64,000 nt of DNA, from contig NZ_JADBEB010000001.1 in NCBI RefSeq assembly GCF_014874095.1, positions 8,370,001 through 8,434,000 on the forward strand, read 5' to 3'. Shown piece by piece: positions 48,318-55,468 of this stretch. The notes under the pieces are model-generated. The model did no database searches, was not told the DNA's origin, and saw only the letters and a list, made by a program, of their open reading frames with translations. Made by a program: the position numbers and the translations under genes. This DNA is from Plantactinospora soyae (lineage in GTDB: Bacteria > Actinomycetota > Actinomycetes > Mycobacteriales > Micromonosporaceae). How positions within the stretch are numbered: the first letter of the stretch is position 1; the number at the start of each line of letters is the position of its first letter.

Positions 48318-49672
48318 CCGACGACGGCGGGCTCGGCCGCCACGCGGGCCGGGCCGAGGCCGAGGTGACCCCGCAGCGTCCGGCTGGTGTATTCGGTGCG
48401 GAACACCCCGCGCCCCTGGAGCAGCGGCACCACCCGGTCGACGAAGTCGTCCAGCCCGCCCGGCGTCAGGTGCGGTACCAGGATGAAGCCGTCCGCCGCG
48501 TCGGCCTGCACGAAGTGGTCCATCTGCTCGGCCACCCGGGCCGGGGTGCCGACGAACGACTGTCTACCCGTCACCTCGATGATCAGGTCCCGGATGCCGA
48601 GCCCCTTCTCCTGCGCCAGCGCCCGCCACTTCCGGGCCGTCGCCACCGGATCGGCGTACATCCGGGTCCGGCCGTCGGCGATCGACGAGTCCGAGACGTC
48701 AGGGTCCTCGGCCGGCAGTGGCCCGTCCGGGTCGTGGCCGGACAGGTCCCGGTTCCACACCTGTTCCAGCAGCAGGATCGCGGTCTGCGGGCTGACCTGC
48801 TGGCGGCGGATGTACTGCGCGCGCTCCTGCGCGTCGGCGTCGGTGTCACCGAGTACGAAGGTCACCCCTGGGATGATCTTCAACTCCTCCGGTGTCCGGC
48901 CGTACCGGGCCAGTCGGGACTTCACGTCGGCGTAGAACGCCCGGCCGGACTCCAGGGTGCCGTGCCGGGAGAAGACGACGTCGGCGTCGGCCGCCGCGAA
49001 CTCCCGTCCCTCGGCCGAGTCGCCGGCCTGGATGATCACCGGATGCCCCTGTGGGCTGGGCGGCACCGTGAAGTGCCCGGCGATGTCGAACTGCTCGCCG
49101 TGGTGTGCGAAGGCGCCCGGATCGGGATGTCGGACGAACCGGCCGGTGGCCCGGTCACCCAGCACCGCGTCCACCGGCCAGGAGTCCCACAGCCGCCGGG
49201 CGACCCGGACGAACTCGGCCGCCCGCTCGTAGCGCAGCGGGTAGTCCAGGAAACCGCCCCGGCGGAAGTTCTCCCCGGTGAAGGCGTTGGACGAGGTGAC
49301 CACGTTCCAGCCCGCCCGGCCGTCCGACAGGTGGTCCAGGGTGGCCAACTGACGGGCCAGCTCGTACGGCTCCCGGAAGGTGGCGTTCATCGTCCCGGCC
49401 AGCCCCAGGTGGGTGGTGACCGAGGCCAGCGCGGCCAACAGGGTGAGGCTGTCCGGCCGGCCGACCACGTCCAGGTCGTAGATTCTCCCGCGCTGCTCCC
49501 GCAGGCGCAGTCCCTCGGCCAGGAAGAAGAAATCGAATTTGCCGCGCTCCGCCGTCCTGGCCAGGCGGACGAAGGAGGCGAAATCGATCTGGCTGCCGGA
49601 CTCCGGATCACTCCACACCGTCTGGTTGTTCACCCCGGGGAAGTGCGCGGCGAGGATCATCTGCTTGGGCAT
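48314..49672 (-). CDS. LLM-class flavin monooxygenase (NtaA/DmoA family), copy 3
   Basis: The 452-residue enzyme starts MPKQMILAAHFPGVNNQTVW and carries GKFDFFFLAEGLRLRE, YELARQLATLDHLSDGRAGW, NVVTSSNAFTGENFRRGGF and GHPVIIQAGDSAEGREFAAA. It resembles DszA/DmoA-like enzymes (dibenzothiophene sulfone and dimethylsulfide monooxygenases). ATG 49672 with AAGGTGG upstream is preferred to the GTG nine bases earlier. It lies 17 bases after the copy-4 stop. Confidence 0.9.
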   Translation of the reverse strand: MPKQMILAAHFPGVNNQTVWSDPESGSQIDFASFVRLARTAERGKFDFFFLAEGLRLREQRGRIYDLDVVGRPDSLTLLAALASVTTHLGLAGTMNATFREPYELARQLATLDHLSDGRAGWNVVTSSNAFTGENFRRGGFLDYPLRYERAAEFVRVARRLWDSWPVDAVLGDRATGRFVRHPDPGAFAHHGEQFDIAGHFTVPPSPQGHPVIIQAGDSAEGREFAAADADVVFSRHGTLESGRAFYADVKSRLARYGRTPEELKIIPGVTFVLGDTDADAQERAQYIRRQQVSPQTAILLLEQVWNRDLSGHDPDGPLPAEDPDVSDSSIADGRTRMYADPVATARKWRALAQEKGLGIRDLIIEVTGRQSFVGTPARVAEQMDHFVQADAADGFILVPHLTPGGLDDFVDRVVPLLQGRGVFRTEYTSRTLRGHLGLGPARVAAEPAVVG

Positions 49673-49689
49673 GGCTACCACCTTCGAGG

Positions 49690-50898
49690 TCAGGTTGGCG
49701 TTCCGACGGCGTACCGGTTGGCTGGTCGGGTCAGGCCCAGCAGGTCACGCAGGGTGCCGCCGGGGTAGGCGGCCCGGAACAGGCCCCGGTCGCGCAGGGC
49801 CGGCACCAGCGTCCGACTGATCGCGGCGAGGTCGTCCGGGAGCACGGCGGGACGCAGCCGGAACCCGTCGAGGCCGGCCCGGCGCCAGTGGCCGAGCAGG
49901 TCGGCGAGTTCGTCGGCGGTGCCGGCGAAGACCGGGGCGTCGAAGACCGGCTCCGCGCCGTGCAGCCCGTCGAGCCGGTCCCGACGGCGCCACGCCGCCG
50001 AGGCGTCCTCGTCGAGGAGTACGACCAGGTCGGCGAGGACCTTCAGCGGCTCACAGATCCGGCCGACCGTGTCCTCCGCCGCCCGGACCTCGGTCACGAT
50101 CGCCTCGGCCGCGTCGGCGTCGGGCGGGGTCACGAAGACGACGTCCGCACTGGCTGCGGCGAAGGCGTACGGCACCGACGAGTGCGCCAGCGTGGCGACC
50201 ACCGGCTGCCCCTGCGGCGGCCGGGGCACGATGGACGGTCCCTTGACGCTGAACCACCGGCCCCGGAAGTCGATGTAGTGCAACCGGTCCCGGTCGACGA
50301 AGCGACCGCTCGGCAGATCACGGATCACCGCGTCGTCCTGCCAGCTGTCCCAGAGCCGCCGTACCACCTCCACCACGTCCGCAGCCTCGGTGAACAGGTC
50401 GCCGACGAGTTCGACGTACGCCGGTTCGGCGAACAGGTCCGGGCGCAGCTCGGGCAGGTCGCGGCGGCCGAAGTGGCCCGTCTCGGACCGCCGAGCCGAG
50501 ATCCTCGGGCGCCAGCCGGCCCGGCCGGAACTGACGTGGTCGAGGGTGGCGATCGCGGTTGAGACGTGGAACGGCTCGGTGTGCGTGGTGCTGGTGGTCG
50601 GGATCAGCCCGATGTGCCTGGTCAGCGGCGCGATCCGGGCGGCCAGCAACACCGCGTCGAGCCGGCCGCGCACCTGGTCGGTACGCCCGTCCGGACCGTC
50701 CGGGCGGGACGACTGCAGATCGAGGGAGTCTTCGATGGTGACGAAGTCGAGCAGTCCGCGTTCCGCCTCGGCGACCAGGTTGGCCCAGTAGGACGCGGAC
50801 CAGAGTGCCTCGGGGGCGGTGCCGGCGAGCCGCCAGGCGGCCGGATGCCAACCGGCCCCGTCGAGGGCGGCGGCGAGATGCAGGGGTGGGTGGGGCAT
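49690..50898 (-). CDS. LLM-class flavin monooxygenase, copy 4
   Basis: The 402-residue protein is a more divergent LLM member: LHLAAALDGAGWHPAAWRL, AERGLLDFVTIEDSLDLQSS, TRHIGLIPTTSTTHTEPFHV, ATLDHVSSGRAGWRPR and GQPVVATLAHSSVPYAFAAA. It opens the operon after leader 2. The N-terminal TIM-barrel motifs are retained, but the sequence after GRAGW (W-R-P-R instead of W-N-V-V-T-S) differs from the others, so the substrate is likely different. Confidence 0.88.
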   Translation of the reverse strand: MPHPPLHLAAALDGAGWHPAAWRLAGTAPEALWSASYWANLVAEAERGLLDFVTIEDSLDLQSSRPDGPDGRTDQVRGRLDAVLLAARIAPLTRHIGLIPTTSTTHTEPFHVSTAIATLDHVSSGRAGWRPRISARRSETGHFGRRDLPELRPDLFAEPAYVELVGDLFTEAADVVEVVRRLWDSWQDDAVIRDLPSGRFVDRDRLHYIDFRGRWFSVKGPSIVPRPPQGQPVVATLAHSSVPYAFAAASADVVFVTPPDADAAEAIVTEVRAAEDTVGRICEPLKVLADLVVLLDEDASAAWRRRDRLDGLHGAEPVFDAPVFAGTADELADLLGHWRRAGLDGFRLRPAVLPDDLAAISRTLVPALRDRGLFRAAYPGGTLRDLLGLTRPANRYAVGTPT

Positions 50899-51018
50899 CG
50901 GATTCCTCCAGGTCTACGGCGGCGGGGTGTACCGGGGGTTTCCGCCGGAGTGGCTGGATCGGTGGAGCTACGGTGCGACCGCTGCGGCGCGATCGACCGC
51001 CGGAGCGGGGGCGGTTCG

Positions 51019-51114
51019 TCAGGAGATGACGCCGCGCCGTCCGGGACAGATCGGCGAGGCAACCCGCATCAGGTCGACAACCCTGCGGGAGGTGAGTCGG
51101 ATGCCGGCCAGCAT
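51019..51114 (-). CDS. Leader peptide 2 upstream of the second LLM operon
   Basis: A 31-codon ORF starts at ATG 51114. It includes TSRRVVDLMRVASPIC-PG, which aligns with leader 1: S-R-x-x-[IV]-D-L-x-R-x-A-S-x-x-C-P. The stop at 51019 is 120 bases before the first LLM gene. GGGGAG directly precedes the ATG and AGGA lies further upstream, so the exact RBS is uncertain. A CCTA-N9-TAGG site lies 12 bases upstream. It is too short for routine gene callers. Confidence 0.7.
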   Translation of the reverse strand: MLAGIRLTSRRVVDLMRVASPICPGRRGVIS

Positions 51115-51125
51115 CTCCCCATTTT

Positions 51126-51142
51126 CCTATCGACTCAGTAGG
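51126..51142 (-). promoter_or_regulatory. CCTA-N9-TAGG motif upstream of leader 2
   Basis: On the minus strand CCTACTGAGTCGATAGG ends 12 bases before the leader ATG. It matches 13 of 17 positions with the site at 37848. The neighbouring Rrf2 protein is the obvious candidate to bind it. Confidence 0.5.
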
Positions 51143-51256
51143 TATTGCAAGGCCCCGTGCACGACAACCGGTCGGCCGTCCACCACCGGCGCGGCGCCCT
51201 CGGCCGTTCGGCGCCGAGCAGCGCCGGAAAGTCCACCCCGCTCGACCTTGCCTCTT

Positions 51257-51293
51257 CCCTACTAAGGCCTTAATCTCGATCGAGATAGTAGGG
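51257..51293. promoter_or_regulatory. Palindromic operator region of the rrf2 gene
   Basis: CCCTACTA (51257-51264) and TAGTAGGG (51286-51293) are perfect inverted arms. Between them lie AAGGCCTT and the 14-bp palindrome ATCTCGATCGAGAT (51273-51286). Positions 51276-51292 match the reverse complement of the leader-2 motif at 12 of 17 bases. This suggests autoregulation by Rrf2. Confidence 0.55.
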
Positions 51294-51362
51294 TTTTGAA
51301 GCGGCGCTCACCCCCGACGACTACGCCGGTAGCCGTCACCCCCAGCGAGGGATCCCGATGCC

Positions 51363-51788
51363 GTGCATGTCTCAGCTCGTAGCGACTACGCGGTCCAGGC
51401 GATGTTAGGCATCGCCGCCGCCGGCGGGGCCACCGGTTACCCCGTCACCGCAGCCAGTCTCTCCGACACCCAACACATCCCGTTGAGCTTCCTGCAGAGC
51501 ATCCTGCTGGACCTACGCCGTGCCGGCCTGCTCGTCAGCCACCGAGGCACCGATGGTGGTTACGTACTGGCCCGATCCCCCGCCGAGATCACCGTCGGCG
51601 AGATCCTCCGCTGCGTGAGCGGCGAACTGAGCAGCATCCGTGGCACACCCGCACGACTGACCACGTACGACGGTGCGGCGTACGGGCTGCACGAGTTCTG
51701 GATGTCCGTACACCAGGCCATCACGGACCTCGTCGACGACACCACGCTCACGGATTTGCTGACCAGGCAGCGGCGCCCGGTCAGCTGA
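51363..51788 (+). CDS. Rrf2-family transcriptional regulator (CymR-like, no Fe-S cysteines)
   Basis: The 141-residue protein starts MHVSARSDYAVQAMLGIAAA with the Rrf2 winged helix (SLSDTQHIPLSFLQSILLDL, RRAGLLVSHRGTDGGYVLAR, EITVGEILRCVSGEL). Iron-sulfur members such as IscR have three spaced cysteines; here only Cys84 is present, so it is closer to CymR, which senses cysteine through a partner enzyme. It is divergent from the leader-2 operon and upstream of a TSUP permease, which fits control of sulfur genes. Start is GTG. Confidence 0.9.
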   Translation: MHVSARSDYAVQAMLGIAAAGGATGYPVTAASLSDTQHIPLSFLQSILLDLRRAGLLVSHRGTDGGYVLARSPAEITVGEILRCVSGELSSIRGTPARLTTYDGAAYGLHEFWMSVHQAITDLVDDTTLTDLLTRQRRPVS

Positions 51789-51830
51789 CACCCCCATCGA
51801 AACCCCCACCCCGGACTGGTGGTACAGCAC

Positions 51831-52775
51831 ATGCGAAGACTCCTCCTCCTCGCCCTCGTCGGCCTCGGAGCCCAGCTCGTCGACGGCAGCCTCGGCATGG
51901 CGTACGGCGTGACCTCGACAACCCTGCTACTCGCCATCGGCACCAACCCGGCCGCCGCGTCGGCCACGGTCCACCTCGCCGAGATCGGCACGACCCTGGT
52001 CTCCGGTGCCTCGCACTGGAAGTTCGGCAACGTCGACTGGAAGGTCGTCGCGAAGATCGGCATACCGGGTGCGGTCGGCGCCTTCGCCGGTGCCACCTTC
52101 CTCTCCGGCCTCTCCACCGAGACCGCCGCGCCGCTGATGTCGATCATCCTGCTGGCTCTCGGCCTCTACATCCTGGTCCGGTTCACCACGTTCGGCCTGC
52201 CCAAGGGGAACCTCGGCAAGCCGCTGCGCAAGCGCTTCCTGGCCCCGCTGGGCGTCGTCGCCGGCTTCGTCGACTCCACCGGCGGTGGCGGCTGGGGTCC
52301 GGTCGGCACTCCCGCCATCCTGGCCAGTGGTCGCCTCGAACCGCGCAAGACGATCGGCTCGATCGACACCAGCGAGTTCCTCGTGGCCGTCGCCGCCAGT
52401 CTCGGCTTCTTCGTCGGCATCGGCTCGGAGAACATCAACTTCACCTGGGTCGCCGCGCTGCTCATCGGTGGCGTCATCGCGGCGCCGCTCGCGGCCTGGC
52501 TGGTCCGGCACATCCCGCCGAGGGTGCTCGGCTCGGCGGTCGGCGGAATCATCATCCTGACCAACATCCGCACCCTGCTGCGCAGCGACTGGATCGACGC
52601 CCCCGACAACGTCCGGTACACGGTCTACGCCGTGATCTACGTGGTCTGGGCTGCCGCGCTGGCGTACTCCATCCGGGCGTACCTGGCCAACCGCGAGCAG
52701 GAGCGGCTCGATCTCGAGACCGCCCTGGCCAGCGGACCGACGGACGACGAGAAGGCTGCCACTCCGGCCCCGTGA
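51831..52775 (+). CDS. TSUP-family permease (TauE/SafE sulfite/sulfonate type)
   Basis: The 314-residue membrane protein has eight or so helices with the two-fold repeat of the TSUP family: MRRLLLLALVGLGAQLVDGS-type first half (GMAYGVTSTTLLLAIG, AEIGTTLVSGASHWKFGNVD) and second half (GVVAGFVDSTGGGGWGPVGT, IGSIDTSEFLVAVAASLGFF). The family moves sulfite, sulfonates or sulfate. It follows rrf2 by 42 bases and probably exports sulfite released by the LLM enzymes or imports sulfur anions. An in-frame GTG at 51819 is an alternative start. Confidence 0.9.
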   Translation: MRRLLLLALVGLGAQLVDGSLGMAYGVTSTTLLLAIGTNPAAASATVHLAEIGTTLVSGASHWKFGNVDWKVVAKIGIPGAVGAFAGATFLSGLSTETAAPLMSIILLALGLYILVRFTTFGLPKGNLGKPLRKRFLAPLGVVAGFVDSTGGGGWGPVGTPAILASGRLEPRKTIGSIDTSEFLVAVAASLGFFVGIGSENINFTWVAALLIGGVIAAPLAAWLVRHIPPRVLGSAVGGIIILTNIRTLLRSDWIDAPDNVRYTVYAVIYVVWAAALAYSIRAYLANREQERLDLETALASGPTDDEKAATPAP

Positions 52776-52780
52776 CCGCA

Positions 52781-52821
52781 CCGGGGTGGGGCCGGCGACC
52801 AAACCGTCGGCCCCACCCCGG
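52781..52821. terminator. Strong bidirectional hairpin terminator
   Basis: CCGGGGTGGGGCCGGCG (52781-52797) pairs with CGTCGGCCCCACCCCGG (52805-52821) with a single mismatch and a seven-base loop. It lies between the converging TSUP gene and the lipoprotein gene. Confidence 0.75.
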
Positions 52822-52909
52822 CCTGCACAACCGCCCCCGCCACTCCCGGCACAACCACCCCCGCCATTCTCGGCGCGGCCGACCCGCCAGTCCCGACGCA
52901 GCCGGCCGG

Positions 52910-53800
52910 TCAGCCTCGGCGGAGCCGGCCGGTTTCGCCGCCCACCGCGTCGAGGAGCACCAACACCTCGCCGTCCAGGCCGGCCCGCCGGGTAGCGCCG
53001 AGCCAACTCCCCACCGGAACGTTGGCGCAACCGATCTCGGTACTCGGCCCGGTGGTGGCGAGCAGGGCACCCGCCGGGCCGGCGACCCACCGCCCGCCCT
53101 GGCCGTTGCAGCCGTCGGAGCCGCTCCAGCCGCCGTCCGCGCCCAGTTCCACGTACGCCTTGGGCGCCCGACCACCGATTGGCACCCATCGGCCGGTCAG
53201 CGCGGCGCGAGCGGGCGGGACCAGGGCCGACGGCAGCTTCGCCGCCGGTGCGAGGGATCGCCGTACCTCGTCGGTGACCACCGGCGGCTCCACCTCGGAC
53301 TGTGCCAGGTCCGGTCCGGCCGTCGGTCTGGCACCGGGCAGCAGCCGAGCGATCTGGTCGCCCTGATCGTCCACGAGGATCCGGCTGTCGCCGTCGGACC
53401 GGAATCCGGTCACCTGACTCAGCCAGTGCGAGGTCGGATCGGTCGCCGGAGCGCAGCCCTCGGCCTCGTCGGGCCCGGGAAAGCCGTACAGTCCGGCGAC
53501 GAACAGGCCGTTCGCGTCGGCCCGCCAGTCGCCCCGTCGTATCCCGCACCGACCGAACACCTGCGCGTCGTGCGGTGCCAGCCGCAGGATCGAACCCTCG
53601 TCCTCGTCCGCCTCGGCCACGGTCCACGAGCCGATCAACCTGGCCGGATCGGGCGGATCGGCCGGTGCCGAGGAAGTTGTACCGGATGCCGGCGGTACGG
53701 GCGGGGCCGAAGCCGTCCCGGCCGTACCGCCCCGATCGGCGCAGCCCGCGAGCAGCATCCCGACCACGAGCAGCGTCATGACGTACCCGATGCGCCTCAT
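52910..53800 (-). CDS. META/HslJ-like lipoprotein
   Basis: The 296-residue protein has a lipoprotein signal (VMTLLVVGMLLAGC, Cys20) and a Thr/Ser/Pro-rich spacer. Two small domains follow: one around LIGSWTVAEADEDEGSILRL, the other TGRWVPIGGRAPKAYVELGA then GGWSGSDGCNGQGGRW, the latter resembling META-domain proteins. Its function is unknown. ATG 53800 overlaps the MFS stop by one base (TGATG), so it is coupled to the exporter. Confidence 0.75.
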   Translation of the reverse strand: MRRIGYVMTLLVVGMLLAGCADRGGTAGTASAPPVPPASGTTSSAPADPPDPARLIGSWTVAEADEDEGSILRLAPHDAQVFGRCGIRRGDWRADANGLFVAGLYGFPGPDEAEGCAPATDPTSHWLSQVTGFRSDGDSRILVDDQGDQIARLLPGARPTAGPDLAQSEVEPPVVTDEVRRSLAPAAKLPSALVPPARAALTGRWVPIGGRAPKAYVELGADGGWSGSDGCNGQGGRWVAGPAGALLATTGPSTEIGCANVPVGSWLGATRRAGLDGEVLVLLDAVGGETGRLRRG

Positions 53801-55353
53801 CAGATTCCCCTCGTCCCGCCGTCTTCGTCCTTCGACGTGGCGGAGCGGCCATCGGTTGCGATCACCTCGGGCAGCCGACGCAGGAAGGCGATGCCGAGCA
53901 GCGCGATCGTCCCCGCGACTCCGACGACGGCCCAACCGACGGCGTGCAGTCCCAGGACGTACGCCGTCCGCGCGGCGTCGAGCGCCGCGGGCAGGCCGGT
54001 GTCGACCGCTCCGGGAAGTCCGTCGTGGATTCGCGATTGCGCCGCCGGTGGAAGGTCCTCCGGCAGTACCAGTCGGGCGCGGTAGACGACGGTCGCCAGG
54101 CTGCCCAGGACGGCGACGCCGAACGCGAAGCCGAACTCCGTCCCGGTCTCGGCGATCGCTCCGGCGGATCCCGCGTTCCCGGTCGGCAGGGCGGCGAGGA
54201 TGAGCGTCGTACCCAGGGCCACCACCGGGCTGTTGCCTCCGGTGGCGATCGCGAGGCCGACGATCACGGCGCTGGCGTCGCCGCTCGCGGCCAACGTAGT
54301 GAACAGCCACGCGCCGAAGCCCGCGACGAGCATGCCCGCCACGATGATCACGACCGGCCGGACCGTCCGGGCGAGGTACGGCGTGGCGGCGATGGCCAGC
54401 AGCGAGGTGACCGCGGCGGGCAGCATCGCGAACGCGGCCTCCAGCGCGGTCATCCGGGCGACGAGTTGCAGGTACTGCGCGGTGAAGAACATCAGCGCGC
54501 TGACCACGGTGACGAGGACCATGATCAGGGCGATCGCCGCGAACGCCCGGTTCGTGAAGAGCGAGACGTCGAGCAGCGGATCGTCGAGCCGACGCTGTCG
54601 CCGGACGAACCACACCCCGAAGGCGACCCCGAGTCCGACGGCGGCACCGACATGGAGCTGCGGACCCGAGTTCGCCAGTTCCTTGAGCCCGTGCACGGTC
54701 GGCAGGATCGCCCCGAGACAGAGCCCGACGCTCACCAGGTCGAGCCGGCCGGCTCCTCGGCGTCCACTCTCGACGATGGTGAACGGGCCGAGGACGAGCA
54801 GCAGCACCATCGCCGGCACGCCGAGGAGGAAGACCGAACCCCACCAGAAATGCCCGATCAGCAGGCCGCCCAGGACCGGTCCGACCAGCGCGCCGCCCAT
54901 GAAACACATCTGCCAGACGCTCACCGCGACCGCGCGCTGCCGCGGGTCGGGAAACATCCCGGAGATCAGGCCGAGGGTGGCGGGGGCCAGCGTCGCCCCG
55001 GCGATCCCGAGCACCCCACGCGCCGCGATCAGCATCTCGGGGCTTCCGGAGAACGCGGCGACGATCGACGCCACCGCGAAGACCGTCGCGCCGGCCAGGA
55101 GCAGCCTGCGTCGCCCGATCCGGTCGCCCAGCGTACCCGCCGTGATCATGAACCCGACGAGCATGAAGCCGTAGACATCGGTGATCCAGAGCTGTTGCAC
55201 CGCCGTCGCGCCCAACTCGCGGGAGATGTCCGGCAACGCGAGCAGCAGCACGAACACGTCGACGGAGGTCACGAAGGCGACCAGGCTCAACACGCCCAGC
55301 CCGAGCCACTCCCGCCCGGTGGCGTACCGGACGGAGACCTGCGGTCGGTACAC
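53800..55353 (-). CDS. DHA2-family MFS drug exporter (EmrB/QacA type)
   Basis: The 517-residue protein has 14 predicted helices, motif A (GTLGDRIGRRRLLLAGATVF), motif C (ARGVLGIAGATLAPATLGLI then GMFPDPRQRAVAVSVWQMCF, GGALVGPVLGGLL). It probably pumps cationic or lipophilic compounds out with protons. GTG 55353 is chosen because GAGGAGG lies five bases upstream; the longer upstream frame lacks a ribosome binding site. It is followed by the lipoprotein gene. Confidence 0.92.
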   Translation of the reverse strand: MYRPQVSVRYATGREWLGLGVLSLVAFVTSVDVFVLLLALPDISRELGATAVQQLWITDVYGFMLVGFMITAGTLGDRIGRRRLLLAGATVFAVASIVAAFSGSPEMLIAARGVLGIAGATLAPATLGLISGMFPDPRQRAVAVSVWQMCFMGGALVGPVLGGLLIGHFWWGSVFLLGVPAMVLLLVLGPFTIVESGRRGAGRLDLVSVGLCLGAILPTVHGLKELANSGPQLHVGAAVGLGVAFGVWFVRRQRRLDDPLLDVSLFTNRAFAAIALIMVLVTVVSALMFFTAQYLQLVARMTALEAAFAMLPAAVTSLLAIAATPYLARTVRPVVIIVAGMLVAGFGAWLFTTLAASGDASAVIVGLAIATGGNSPVVALGTTLILAALPTGNAGSAGAIAETGTEFGFAFGVAVLGSLATVVYRARLVLPEDLPPAAQSRIHDGLPGAVDTGLPAALDAARTAYVLGLHAVGWAVVGVAGTIALLGIAFLRRLPEVIATDGRSATSKDEDGGTRGI

Positions 55354-55468
55354 CGGATCCTCCTCGTCGACGCACCCGGCGTACACCGGTGGGGTCCGGG
55401 CCGCCGTGAGACGGTCCGGACCCACCGGCGGACGTCGGCCGGCGCGGACGCCGACCGGACCCGACCAG

